This document shows, in pieces, positions 24,737-33,002 of a stretch of 64,000 nt of DNA (position 1 is the first letter of the stretch; each line of letters opens with the position of its first letter). This DNA comes from Caldinitratiruptor microaerophilus. GTDB taxonomy: Bacteria; Bacillota; Sulfobacillia; Symbiobacteriales; ZC4RG38. The position numbers and the translations under genes were made by a program. The notes below the pieces were generated by a model. The model was not told where the DNA came from, did not search any database, and saw nothing but the letters and a program-made list of their open reading frames with translations. Where the stretch lies: contig NZ_AP025628.1 in assembly GCF_025999835.1 (NCBI RefSeq), forward strand, positions 1,178,001 to 1,242,000, in the 5' to 3' direction.

Positions 24737-26307
24737 CGGGGCCCAGGCCGGGGATCGCGGCCGTGCACCAGCCGGCGGACGGCGGCCGCCACCTCCGGCA
24801 CCCCGAGCCACCACAAGAGCAATCCGTACAGCAGCGCGGCTGCGCCGACCAGGACCAGCGTGGCGATGGCCTTCTGGGGTGCAGGCAGACCGCCCAGGCG
24901 CGGCGCGGCGACGAGACAGGCGGCGCCCATCGCCGCGGCCGCCAGCGCCGGTCGGGCGAGGCCCCGGACCAGTGGCCCGACGAGGTCGCCCACCTCCCGC
25001 CGCGCCGCCCACGCCTGGACCCCCGCGGCGGCAAAGGCGCCCATGCTGGCCCCCCAGGCGAGGGCGGGCGCCCCCAGGGGCCCGAGCAACAGGGCACCGA
25101 TGAGCGCCTGGACGCCCGCTCCGGCGAGGAGCGCGAGCGGCGGAACCCAGGGGCGGCCGAGCGTGAACAGGACGTACGCCAGGAGTTGCGTCACGGCAAA
25201 GCCCGTGACGCCCACCGCATCGCCCAGGAGGGTGGCCGCTGTGAGGCGTGTGGCCTCCGGGCCGAACGCCCCCCGCTGGTACACGACCTGGACAATGGGC
25301 AACCGGAGCGTGAGGAGCCCCGCCGTCACCGGGAGGGCCACGAGCAAGGCGAGGCGCATCCCCTGACCCAGAACGCGCTGCAGGGCCGCCCCATCGCCGC
25401 TTCCCCGGGCGGCGGCCAGGGCGGGGTAGGACACCGCGCCCACCGCCCAGACGGCGGTCTGGAGGGCGAACTGGCGGAGCTTGTCCGAGAAGGTGAGCGC
25501 CGCGATGGCGCCCGGCGGCAGGACCGGCGCAAACAGTCGGTCGACCACCAGGTACCCGGACTGCAGGAGCGACCACGCCGCCACCGGCGCGAAAAGGGCA
25601 CCGCCACCCGGTACGGTCTCCGCCCCATCCGCACCCGCTTCGGGCGGTGAAGCTTCGCCGCGTCCGCCCGGGCGGCGCAGCGCGAGGGCGGCGATGGTGG
25701 CCAGGAGCCCCACCTGCACCACCGCGCCTGCCAGGTAGGCCCAGGCGAGAGGCAAGGGGCCCCCTGCGCCGGCCAGGGCAAAGGCCACCGCAGCGATCAG
25801 AAGGCTCTGGGCGGAACGGCCGAGAGGGGTGTAAACGAACACCCGGTGGGCGTGCAGGAGCGCGGCCAGGACGGAGGCCACTGCCACCAGGACAGGGCCA
25901 GCGATGGCGATCCGGGCGGTGTTCACGGCCAGCCGGGCCTCCGCAGAAGGCCAGGCGTGGGTGAACGGGGCGAGCAGGAGCGGCAGCGCCACGAAGACCA
26001 CAAGCGCCGCTCCGCCGCCAAGGGCGGCCGTGCGGGCGAGGGCGCGGCGCGCCGCGACCCAGGCGCCGGCCCGGTCGCCTCTCCCCACACGGGCAGCGAG
26101 GTCGGGGACGAGGGCGCCCAACACCCCGCCGGCCGCCACCACCGTGGCCAGTTCCGGCAGCGTCATCCCGACCAGGTACACGTCGGTGGCGGCGGACGCG
26201 CCAAAAGCCCGGGCGACTGCCTGTTCCCGGACGAAACCCGCCAGTTTCTGCACCACGGTGAACACGGTGACGAGCGCCGCCGCCCCCAGAAGCCCACGCT
26301 GCCGCAT
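24733..26307 (-). CDS. murJ: Lipid II flippase MurJ (MviN family)
   Basis: 524-residue MATE-like integral membrane protein with about 14 helices. The N-terminal motif is VVQKLAGFVREQAVARAFGA, followed by DVYLVGMTLPEL and RAFG-type loops. KLRQFALQTAVWAVGAVSYP and RLPIVQVVYQRGAFGPEA are characteristic of MurJ. It flips the lipid-linked peptidoglycan precursor to the outer membrane leaflet. ATG at 26307 is chosen because family homology begins at MRQRGLLGAAALVT; the upstream extension is Gly/Cys-rich and not conserved. Spore formers often carry a second copy; no such context is visible here. Confidence 0.88.
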   Translation of the reverse strand: MRQRGLLGAAALVTVFTVVQKLAGFVREQAVARAFGASAATDVYLVGMTLPELATVVAAGGVLGALVPDLAARVGRGDRAGAWVAARRALARTAALGGGAALVVFVALPLLLAPFTHAWPSAEARLAVNTARIAIAGPVLVAVASVLAALLHAHRVFVYTPLGRSAQSLLIAAVAFALAGAGGPLPLAWAYLAGAVVQVGLLATIAALALRRPGGRGEASPPEAGADGAETVPGGGALFAPVAAWSLLQSGYLVVDRLFAPVLPPGAIAALTFSDKLRQFALQTAVWAVGAVSYPALAAARGSGDGAALQRVLGQGMRLALLVALPVTAGLLTLRLPIVQVVYQRGAFGPEATRLTAATLLGDAVGVTGFAVTQLLAYVLFTLGRPWVPPLALLAGAGVQALIGALLLGPLGAPALAWGASMGAFAAAGVQAWAARREVGDLVGPLVRGLARPALAAAAMGAACLVAAPRLGGLPAPQKAIATLVLVGAAALLYGLLLWWLGVPEVAAAVRRLVHGRDPRPGPR

Positions 26308-26386
26308 GCCGCCCCCGCATCCCTCCGCTTTCCGGCTGGCACAAACCGTCCCCATCGTACCACATGGACGGGCACACGCGCGGCGG

Positions 26387-26416
26387 ACCCCCCGGCGAGG
26401 CTCGCCGCCGGGGGGT
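26387..26416. terminator. GC-rich hairpin downstream of spoIVA
   Basis: ACCCCCCGGC and its complement GCCGGGGGGT enclose a short bulged loop between the spoIVA stop and murJ. There is no T-run, so function as a terminator is only probable. Confidence 0.5.
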
Positions 26417-26457
26417 GCGCTCGTGGCGGGGACGCGCAGGCCGTGGGGCCATGCGGG

Positions 26458-27939
26458 CTAGATGATGATGCAGATGAGCCCCCCGCTGCCCTCGTTGATG
26501 ATGCGGGTCAGGGTCTCCTGGAGCTTCTGCTGGGCATCCTCCGGCATGCGGTAGAGCTTGTTCTGCACGCCGTCGCGTACGAGCTCGTACAGCGACTTCC
26601 CGAAGATGTCGAAGTCCCAGAGCTTCTTCGGGTCGTCCTCGAACTTCTCCATCAAGTACTGGACCAGTTCCTCGCCCTGCTTCTCCGTGCCGATGATCGG
26701 CGTCACCTCCGTGTGGATGTCGGCGCGGATGAAGTGCAGGGACGGGGCGCTGGCGCGCAGCCTCACGCCGAAGCGGGAGCCCTGGCGCACGAGCTCGGGC
26801 TCGTCGAAGGTCATGTCGGAGAGCTGCGGCGGTACCATCCCGTAGCCCGTCTCGCGCACTTCGTGGAGCGCAACGGCGATCTTGTCGTACTCCTGTTTCG
26901 CCACCGCCCACTCCCGGAGCAGGCGTACCATGGTGTGCTTGCCCTCGAGCTTGACGCCCGCGATCTCCTCCAGAATCTGGTAGTAGAGGTCTTCCCGGGC
27001 CTCGAGCTCGACGACCGCCGTTCCCGTGCCCATGTCCATGGAGCGGAGCTGCGCCGTCTCCACGAACTCGTACGAAGCCAGACGCTCCACCGCCTGGTCC
27101 ACATCCCGAACCTTCGTGACAGCCTGCACCACCTCCGCCACGGCCGTCTCGAACTTCTCTCGCAGCCACTGACGGGAGTCCAGTTCCTCCACCCACCGCG
27201 GCAGGCGCACCTCCAGCTCGCGAACGGGGAACTCCAGCAGCAGCTGCTCGAGGACCATGTGGACGTCGTCCTCGGTGAGCTCCGACACGTCGGTGGGGAT
27301 GATGGGCGCACCGTACTTCTCCTCCAGCTCGCCGGCGAGATCGAGAGTCTCCTGGGCGTATGGCCGCGTGGTGTTGAGTACGACCACGAAGGGCTTGCCG
27401 AGTTCCTTCAGCTCGGCGACGACCCGCTCCTCCGCCTCGATGTACTTGCCCCGGGCGATGTCGGTGATGGTCCCGTCCGTGGTGACCACCACGCCGAGGG
27501 TGGCGTGCTCGGCGATCACCTTCCGGGTTCCGATCTCGGCCGCCTCGTGCAGCGGCACCTCGGCGTCGAACCAGGGCGTCAGCACCATGCGGGGCTGGCC
27601 CGTTTCGTCCAGGAAGCCGAGCGCCCCCTCCACGGGGTAGCCCACGACGTCGATGAGCCGCACGCGCACCGTGATGCCTTCGTGGGGCGTGAGCTCGACG
27701 GCCTCCTCCGGAATGAACTTCGGCTCCACCGTCATGATGGTCCGCCCGGCCCCGGACTGGGGCAACTCGTCGAGCATGCGCGTGCGGAGGAACTCGTCCT
27801 CGATCCGGGGCAGGACCAGCCGCTCCATGAACTTCCGGATGAAGGTGGACTTCCCTGTCCGGACCGGGCCGACGACCCCGATGTAGATGTCGCCCCCGGT
27901 CCGCTGGGCGATGTCCTGGAAGATGTTGAACTTCTCCAC
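26458..27939 (-). CDS. spoIVA: Stage IV sporulation protein A
   Basis: 493 residues, essentially the Bacillus length (492). SpoIVA is the ATPase that polymerises on the forespore surface as the coat basement layer. Seen: VEKFNIFQDIAQRTGGDIYI start, Walker A GPVRTGKST near residue 25, TIMTVEPKFIPEEAVEL, VRLIDVVGYPVEGALG, and the very conserved C-terminal end GSGGLICIII. GTG at 27939 is chosen over the slightly longer frame because family homology starts at EKFNIFQ and GAGGAGGGGG lies just upstream. A sigma-E-like promoter precedes it. It marks the genome as that of an endospore former. Confidence 0.97.
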   Translation of the reverse strand: MEKFNIFQDIAQRTGGDIYIGVVGPVRTGKSTFIRKFMERLVLPRIEDEFLRTRMLDELPQSGAGRTIMTVEPKFIPEEAVELTPHEGITVRVRLIDVVGYPVEGALGFLDETGQPRMVLTPWFDAEVPLHEAAEIGTRKVIAEHATLGVVVTTDGTITDIARGKYIEAEERVVAELKELGKPFVVVLNTTRPYAQETLDLAGELEEKYGAPIIPTDVSELTEDDVHMVLEQLLLEFPVRELEVRLPRWVEELDSRQWLREKFETAVAEVVQAVTKVRDVDQAVERLASYEFVETAQLRSMDMGTGTAVVELEAREDLYYQILEEIAGVKLEGKHTMVRLLREWAVAKQEYDKIAVALHEVRETGYGMVPPQLSDMTFDEPELVRQGSRFGVRLRASAPSLHFIRADIHTEVTPIIGTEKQGEELVQYLMEKFEDDPKKLWDFDIFGKSLYELVRDGVQNKLYRMPEDAQQKLQETLTRIINEGSGGLICIII

Positions 27940-28038
27940 GCTCCCCCTCCTCACCGGCGGCTATGCGAGGGATCGGTCCCGGTCGCCGGCCGCCGCGCGG
28001 CGGACCTTCCGGCGCCGCGCCAACGGATTCCGATGCGA

Positions 28039-28067
28039 TTCGTATGAGGGGTGACGGCTCATTATGC
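28039..28067 (-). promoter_or_regulatory. Sigma-E-type promoter of spoIVA
   Basis: GCATAAT (28067-28061) and CATACGAA (28046-28039) with a 14-base spacer on the minus strand, 100 bases upstream of spoIVA. The -10 differs from CATACAAT at two bases. spoIVA is sigma-E dependent in Bacillus. Confidence 0.65.
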
Positions 28068-28656
28068 GGTGGCCGCTTTCAGGAACTCGCCCCCCGCTGC
28101 CGTCCGACCGGGGGGCCAGGGGCTCCGGGCCGGTCGCGCGCGGCTCCGGCACCTCCACGGCCGGAACAGCCGCATGCGGGCGCGCGTACCGTTCCGTCAA
28201 GGCACGGGCGAACACGAACGACCCCGCCGGACAGACCCGGCGGGGCCGTGCGGGAGGCGGATCGCGAACATGACTGCGGGGTTATTGCCTTTTCCCTCTC
28301 CCGGGCCGTGCAGCCGCATCGCTTCTTCGATGGGCCCGGGCGCAACAACCCCGCAGCAGGGAACCAGGGAGCCTGGCCTGATGGCCCCGGTCAGCCGGCT
28401 GTCCGGGCGCTGACTTGACAGCCTCGCTGCCTTGGGGTCGGACCTCCACTGCCATCCGGGTCGGCACCCGCCGGCGAGTGGATCGCCTGATCCTGTGGAG
28501 CATCCGCCCGTCCCTGGCTCACCTCGCAGCCTCATCGTACAGCCGGCGGCCGCGTGCCGCAACCACCGAACGTGCCATGCGGCGTAACGAAAAAGGCCAT
28601 GTCGATCCTAGACTGGTTGTTGCGGCAATTCCGCCCATGCCGCGGTACCCGCTCTC
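28068..28656. other. Gene-poor interval between spoIVA and rbsK
   Basis: No convincing gene. Open frames here lack conserved motifs and good ribosome sites. The interval holds two stable hairpins: one at 28222-28245 (CCCCGCCGG with CCGGCGGGG) and a larger structured element at 28274-28356 described separately. Confidence 0.6.
28274..28356 (-). ncRNA. Unclassified structured RNA element
   Basis: An 83-base nested fold. The outer 15-bp stem joins 28274-28288 with 28342-28356, an inner 8-bp stem joins 28300-28307 (CCCGGGCC) with 28333-28340, and an apical 5-bp stem (CATCG/CGATG, 28317-28321 with 28328-28332) has a six-base loop. On the minus strand the only imperfect outer pair is a G-U wobble; on the plus strand it would be an A-C mismatch, which favours minus-strand RNA. 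No known family was recognised. It could also be a long terminator of rbsK or a MITE/REP-like palindrome. Confidence 0.4.
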
Positions 28657-29574
28657 CTACCGCCCCTCAAGAAACCGCAGGAACTCCTCCCTGTGGGGGA
28701 GCGACGGCTGCGCGCCGGGGCGGGTGACGGCCAGGGCGCCGGCCGTGCAGCCCCACTGCACCGCCTCGTGCAGGTCGAGCCCCTGCGCCAGCGCCGCGGC
28801 CAGAGCGCCGGCGAAGGCGTCCCCGGCCGCGGTGGTGTCGACCACCTTAACGGGAGGCGAAGGCACATGGGCGGTCCCCTCCGGCCCGGCGAACAGCGCA
28901 CCCTCGGGCCCGAGCTTCACGATCGCCCGCCGGAAGCCCTGGCCCAGGAGTTCCTGGGCGGCGTCGGCGGCCTCCTTCCGCCCCCGGACCGTGATGCCCG
29001 TGAGCGCCTGTGCCTCCACCTCGTTCGGGGTCACGAAGTCGACGAGCCGGATCAGGTGGGCGGGGAGCGGGCGCGCCGGAGCCGGATCGAGGACCACCAA
29101 CGCGCCCGCCTCCCTGGCCAGCTGAGCGGCCCGGATCACCGTCGCCATCGGGATCTCCAGCTGAAGCAGGATAACCCGGGCGGAGGAGAACAAGGGGCGC
29201 GCCTCCCCGACGGCCTCCGGCCCCATCGCCCCGTTGGCTCCGGGAACGGCGAGGATCGCGTTCTGACCGCCCGGGGCCACGATCACGACCGCAACCCCGG
29301 TGGACTGCCCGGCCACCGGGAGTACGCCGCGCACGTCGACTCCGGCGTCCCCCAGGCTCTTCCGCATTAGCTGGCCGAAGTCGTCCTCGCCCACGCGCCC
29401 CACCATCGCGGTCGAGACGCCCAGCCGCGCCGCAGCCACGGCCTGGTTGGCGCCCTTTCCGCCAGGCACGGTGTCCAGGCTCTGGGCCGAAATCGTCTCG
29501 CCCGAGTTCGGGAGGCGCGGGGCCCTCACCACCAGGTCGACGTTGAGGCTGCCCACGACCACGACGTCCGCCAT
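28657..29574 (-). CDS. rbsK: Ribokinase
   Basis: 305-residue PfkB-family kinase phosphorylating ribose. Seen: VVVGSLNVDLVVRAPRLPN at the start, the substrate motif PGGKGANQAVAAARLG near residue 40, NEVEAQALTG, and the ATP/anion-hole region VVDTTAAGDAFAGALAAAL with the catalytic Asp near 250 (usually GAGD, here AAGD). No ribose transporter is adjacent. Ribose could come from nucleoside salvage. Confidence 0.9.
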   Translation of the reverse strand: MADVVVVGSLNVDLVVRAPRLPNSGETISAQSLDTVPGGKGANQAVAAARLGVSTAMVGRVGEDDFGQLMRKSLGDAGVDVRGVLPVAGQSTGVAVVIVAPGGQNAILAVPGANGAMGPEAVGEARPLFSSARVILLQLEIPMATVIRAAQLAREAGALVVLDPAPARPLPAHLIRLVDFVTPNEVEAQALTGITVRGRKEAADAAQELLGQGFRRAIVKLGPEGALFAGPEGTAHVPSPPVKVVDTTAAGDAFAGALAAALAQGLDLHEAVQWGCTAGALAVTRPGAQPSLPHREEFLRFLEGR

Positions 29575-29671
29575 GCCTCGGGCCCCCTTTTCCGCTGTGC
29601 CCTCGCGTTCGAATAGTTTGCCGCTCAGGCACAGCCACCTCCTGCCGCTGGGGGCCCTGTGGTGCGGACGT

Positions 29672-30169
29672 TCATCCTCCGGCCGCGTGTCGCTCCGGCA
29701 ATTGCGGTGGCGATTCGCGCACCGTCACGGAAGCGAGGAGTCCCCCTTCCGCCTGGAGGCGGGTCACGGCGCCCCGGAAGTAACTCGTGTCAACCTCGAC
29801 GCCAACGCTGTTACGCCCCCACCGAGCGGCCGCCACGTTGGTCGTACTCGACGCCAGCTGGGCGTTGGCTACCTCGCCGATGAGGTCGTCAATCCGGTTC
29901 GGGACCGTTCCCGATACGTTCCTCAGAATGGATTTCAGCGAGATCGCCAGCCGGCACTTGCCTTCGTGATACCAGGCGACATCCCACTGCTTCTCCCGCC
30001 CAATGCCCGGTACCTCTCGCTCTATCTCTGCCCCGGCCAGCCCCAACCGGTCCAGTTGGTCCGCACAGTACTGCGCCAGGACCTTGAGGCGTTGGGTCGA
30101 CGTCGCAGCTCTCTCCGTTACAGCGATGCGGTAGAGGTCAGCGACGGCGTCCAGCAGGGAGACGGCCAA
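29672..30169 (-). CDS. PD-(D/E)XK-like restriction endonuclease-type protein, probably truncated
   Basis: 165 residues. The segment REKQWDVAWYHEG, followed by LAISLKSILRNVSGTV and PNRIDDLIGEVANAQL, reads as a PD-(D/E)XK nuclease core: the D of WDVAW and the SLK lysine match, and similar segments occur in type II restriction enzymes. After NAQL the sequence changes character (ASSTTNVAAARWG), suggesting a frameshift or truncation, and no methyltransferase partner is nearby. TTG at 30169 with GGGAGGTG five bases upstream is chosen. Its base composition is lower in GC than neighbours. Probably a remnant of a transferred restriction gene. Confidence 0.5.
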   Translation of the reverse strand: MAVSLLDAVADLYRIAVTERAATSTQRLKVLAQYCADQLDRLGLAGAEIEREVPGIGREKQWDVAWYHEGKCRLAISLKSILRNVSGTVPNRIDDLIGEVANAQLASSTTNVAAARWGRNSVGVEVDTSYFRGAVTRLQAEGGLLASVTVRESPPQLPERHAAGG

Positions 30170-30303
30170 GTCAGCACCTCCCGAAGCAGGACCCATGCCA
30201 CTTGGGCGTGGCAATCAGGTGCCCTCTTTCACCGGAATGCCGACTGCCACCCCACGTGCACCGCGGTTGGAAACAACGGGAGCTGCCTGCCATCATCAAC
30301 CAA

Positions 30304-30333
30304 ATCGTAAACCGAACTTGTGTTCGCTGTCAA
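30304..30333 (-). promoter_or_regulatory. Candidate promoter of the nuclease-like gene
   Basis: TTGACA (30333-30328) and TACGAT (30309-30304) with an 18-base spacer, reading toward the gene that starts at 30169. An AT-richer patch than the surroundings. Confidence 0.5.
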
Positions 30334-30370
30334 GAGGGGCGGACGATTACCGGAAGGACAACCCCGACGT

Positions 30371-30799
30371 TCAGATCAGCATGTCGATGATGGCCCGGCG
30401 GGTGAGGTACCCCAGCACCTTGCCGTCGGCGTCGACCACCGGGAGGACGCGCCGGTGGCGGCTGAACATGATCTCCGCCGCCTCCTCGAGGGACGCGTCG
30501 GGGCCGATCGTGTCGACCTGCCGGGAGACCACCTCCCGGATCGGTAGCACCTGCAGCATCTCCCGCGTCGCACCGCGCAGCCAGAACGGGGTGGGCTGAC
30601 CGTTCTCCTCCGAGAGCGTGCGGTGGATGAGCCGCACGAGGTCGCCCTCCGTGACGATCCCGTACAGCGAGCCGTTGTCGCCGATCACGGGGAGAAAGCT
30701 GATGTTCTGCTCACGCATCATCCGCAGCGCGAGCGCCACGGGATGGCTGGGCCGCGCCGTCCGCTCGACCTGGATCATGGCGTCCCGGACCTGGTTCAC
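30371..30799 (-). CDS. CBS-domain pair protein
   Basis: 142 residues made almost entirely of two CBS motifs: VRDAMIQVERTARPSHPVAL to VTEGDLVRLIH, and IREVVSRQVDTIGPDASLEE to LGYLTRRAIIDMLI. Stand-alone CBS pairs bind adenosyl nucleotides (AMP, ATP, SAM) and act as regulatory sensors. GTG at 30799 (VNQVRDAM) with AGGTGG eight bases upstream is chosen; the longer frame has no homology. Partner unknown. Confidence 0.88.
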   Translation of the reverse strand: MNQVRDAMIQVERTARPSHPVALALRMMREQNISFLPVIGDNGSLYGIVTEGDLVRLIHRTLSEENGQPTPFWLRGATREMLQVLPIREVVSRQVDTIGPDASLEEAAEIMFSRHRRVLPVVDADGKVLGYLTRRAIIDMLI

Positions 30800-30977
30800 T
30801 CCGACACCACCTTTTGCTTGCTCGCGTCGATCGTTCCTACCGGCCAACCGGCCCTGGAACATTCTTCATTCTTCCTTCATCCTGCGACCACCGGGCTCCT
30901 TCCGCCGCGCACCGAAACGCCGCCGGCGCGGCATACTACCGCGGCGGCCGATTCCGCATGAAGCGGAGGGATCTGAT

Positions 30978-31175
30978 ATGCGCGGCGGACAGTTGAAGAA
31001 CGGGCACGTCCACCACGACGGAAACTCCTGGGAGAGGGAAGAGATCCGCCGGCTGGACAACCTCCGGCGCCGGCTCAGCGTGGCCGTGGCGGCGGGCCGG
31101 ATGACCGCCCGGGAGGCTGCGGACCTCCTGGTCGACGAGATGATCCCCTCCGCGCTGCAGATCCGCCGGCGCTAG
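30978..31175 (+). CDS. Small hypothetical protein
   Basis: 65 residues, very basic and helical in its second half (EEIRRLDNLRRRLSVAVAAG, then MTAREAADLLVDEMIPSAL). ATG at 30978 has GGAGGG seven bases upstream, and the reading frame has strong third-position GC, so it looks real. CATACTA at 30932-30938, 40 bases upstream, resembles a sporulation-sigma -10 element, which would fit a spore-specific small protein; this is weak. No family recognised. Confidence 0.55.
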   Translation: MRGGQLKNGHVHHDGNSWEREEIRRLDNLRRRLSVAVAAGRMTAREAADLLVDEMIPSALQIRRR

Positions 31176-31255
31176 CACCGGTCCCCCAGCGGACGGGTCC
31201 GGCAGCCAGGGCTGGCTGGGCGGCGGTCCGGTCCGCGGCGCGGCCCGGCAAGACG

Positions 31256-31284
31256 GCGCGGCCGGCCACACAGGCCGGCCGCGC
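31256..31284 (-). terminator. Terminator-like hairpin after gabT copy 1
   Basis: GCGCGGCCGGCC and GGCCGGCCGCGC form a perfect 12-bp stem with a five-base loop, 20 bases past the gabT stop. No T-run. The repeat boundary (31254) lies at the foot of this hairpin. Confidence 0.6.
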
Positions 31285-31303
31285 GGAGCCCGGACCGCCG
31301 CCC

Positions 31304-32650
31304 TCAGCGCGTCCGCGACACGGAGGCGATCGCCTCCTCGAGGATGTCCAGGCCCTCGTCGAGCTGCTCGTCGGTGATCGCCAGGGGGGCCAGGAACCGG
31401 ATCACCTGGTTGTGGTGGCCGGCCTTCATGAGGATCAGGCCGTTCTCGTAGCACCGCTTGAAGATGGCCGCGGTCTCCTCCGTGGCCGGCTCCTTCGTCG
31501 CGCGGTCCTTCACCAGCTCGATGGCGGCCATGGCGCCGAGCCCCCGTACGTCACCCACCAGCTCGAAGCGCTCGTGCCAGTCCCGGAAGCGGGCCAGGAC
31601 GCGCTCGCCCACCGCCTGTGCCCGCTCCACGTACCGGTCGCGCTCCATCACCTCGATGACCTTGAGGGCGGCCGCGCAGGCGACGGGGTTGCCGCCGTAC
31701 GTACCGCCCAGGCCGCCGACCTGCGCGGCGTCCATGATCTCCGCCCGCCCGGTGACGGCGGAAATCGGCAGCCCGTCGCCCAGCGACTTGGCCATCGTCA
31801 CCAGGTCCGGGACCACGCCCGAGTGCTCGACGGCGAAGAAGCGGCCCGTGCGCCCGAAGCCGGTCTGGATCTCGTCCGCGATGAAGACGATGCCGTACTC
31901 GTCGCACAGCGCCCGGAGGCCGCGCAGGAACTCCGGCGGCTGGACCAGGAATCCGCCCTCGCCCTGCACCGGCTCGATGATCAGCGCGGCCACCTTGTCG
32001 GGGCCGATCTCGTCCTCGATCGCCCGGCGGACGTCTTCCAGGGCGTGGCGGGCAGTGGCGGCCGGATCGGCAAAGGGCGAGCGGTAGGGGTAGACGGCGG
32101 GGAGGCGGTAGATCTCCGGGGCGAAGGGCCCGAAGCCGTACTTGTACGTGGAGACCTTGGCCGTCAGGCTCATGCCGAGGAGCGTGCGGCCGTGGAAGGC
32201 GTGGGTGAAGGTGATCACCGCCGGGCGCCCGGTGTAGCGGCGGGCGAGCTTCACCGCGTTCTCCACGGCCTCGGCGCCGCTGTTGAAGAGAGCGGTCTTC
32301 TTGGGGAAGTCGCCCGGGGTGAGGCGGTTCAGCTCCTCGGCCAGTCGGACGTACGGCTCGTACATGGTGACGTGGAAGCAGGTGTGCAGGAAACGGTCCA
32401 CCTGCTCCTTGACCGCCGCGACCACCTCGGGGTGGTTCGCGCCCAGGTTCAGGACGCCGATGCCACCGGCGAAGTCGAGAAACACGTTTCCGTCGACATC
32501 CGTGAGCGTGGCGCCCCGGGTCTCGGCGGCGAAGATGGGGGCGACGTTGGCCACGCCCCGCGGAACCGCCGCCTCGCGCCGGCGCAGGAGCTCCTGGGAA
32601 CGCGGACCGGGGATGGGCGTGCGGATCTGCACCGTCCTGGACACACGCAT
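31304..32650 (-). CDS. gabT: 4-aminobutyrate aminotransferase-type class III aminotransferase, copy 1
   Basis: 448-residue PLP enzyme: ALFNSGAEAVENAVKLARRY, THAFHGRTLLGMSL, EPVQGEGGFLVQP, FIADEIQTGFGRTG and the PLP lysine in TMAKSLGDGLPISAV near residue 290. The motif set is that of GabT, which converts GABA (or similar omega-amino acids) with 2-oxoglutarate to semialdehyde and glutamate. The protein is identical by eye to copy 2 (59021-60367); all DNA differences inside the gene are silent. ATG at 32650 follows GGAGGAG. It has lost its native upstream operon and now lies behind the island's minus-strand genes. Confidence 0.9.
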   Translation of the reverse strand: MRVSRTVQIRTPIPGPRSQELLRRREAAVPRGVANVAPIFAAETRGATLTDVDGNVFLDFAGGIGVLNLGANHPEVVAAVKEQVDRFLHTCFHVTMYEPYVRLAEELNRLTPGDFPKKTALFNSGAEAVENAVKLARRYTGRPAVITFTHAFHGRTLLGMSLTAKVSTYKYGFGPFAPEIYRLPAVYPYRSPFADPAATARHALEDVRRAIEDEIGPDKVAALIIEPVQGEGGFLVQPPEFLRGLRALCDEYGIVFIADEIQTGFGRTGRFFAVEHSGVVPDLVTMAKSLGDGLPISAVTGRAEIMDAAQVGGLGGTYGGNPVACAAALKVIEVMERDRYVERAQAVGERVLARFRDWHERFELVGDVRGLGAMAAIELVKDRATKEPATEETAAIFKRCYENGLILMKAGHHNQVIRFLAPLAITDEQLDEGLDILEEAIASVSRTR

Positions 32651-32702
32651 CTCTCCTCCGACTGGAACTTCGACGGGTTGTGCGCAAACGGCGGATGGAC
32701 GT

Positions 32703-32767
32703 CTACGACGGGAACACCCCGAGGTCCACCTCCTGGCCGATCCCGAACTGCCGGGCCCGCTCGTAGA
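32703..32767 (-). pseudogene. 3' fragment of the ornithine cyclodeaminase-like gene
   Basis: Encodes YERARQFGIGQEVDLGVFPS and stop, matching the C-terminus of the intact gene at 60420-61424 apart from one L-to-F change. The rest of the gene is absent because the repeat ends at 32767. Confidence 0.9.
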
Positions 32768-32912
32768 GTGGCAGCGCTTCTCCAGCGCCGAGACCATCCG
32801 GGCGCGGGCCTACCCCCGCCCGGCATCTGGATACACCCGGTGGAGCCCGGGACCAGCCGACGCCCTGCAGGCCCTCGACGTGCTCTACCGGGTTGTCCTC
32901 GGCCTTGACTGA
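32768..32912 (+). pseudogene. Truncated 3' end of an unidentified gene at the island junction
   Basis: Immediately after the repeat ends, the plus strand reads about 48 codons (WQRFSSAETIRARAYPRP through ALQALDVLYRVVLGLD) to a TGA, with strong third-position GC as in real coding DNA. It has no start and its 5' part is missing, as expected for a gene cut by recombination. Family not recognised. Confidence 0.4.
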
Positions 32913-33002
32913 GATCCCGAGGGGCCGGTACGGTATCAGCGCTACCCCGTAACCCCTCAACTAAAAGGTTGTCTATTCTGTCTCTTCGGCTTGGCGCCCA
33001 CG

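Larger units (their letters stand above)
31254..32767. repeat. Left copy of a 1,514-bp near-identical direct repeat
   Basis: Matches 58971-60484 with a constant offset of 27,717 bases. By eye there are about eight single-base differences. It contains the terminator hairpin, all of gabT copy 1 and the last 65 bases of the ornithine cyclodeaminase-like gene. The two copies bracket the 26.2-kb island 32768-58970. Confidence 0.95.

Noticed and set aside
27955-28460. Several short open frames between spoIVA and rbsK
   Set aside because: No ribosome sites, no motifs, and frames overlap each other on both strands; the hairpins explain the structure better.
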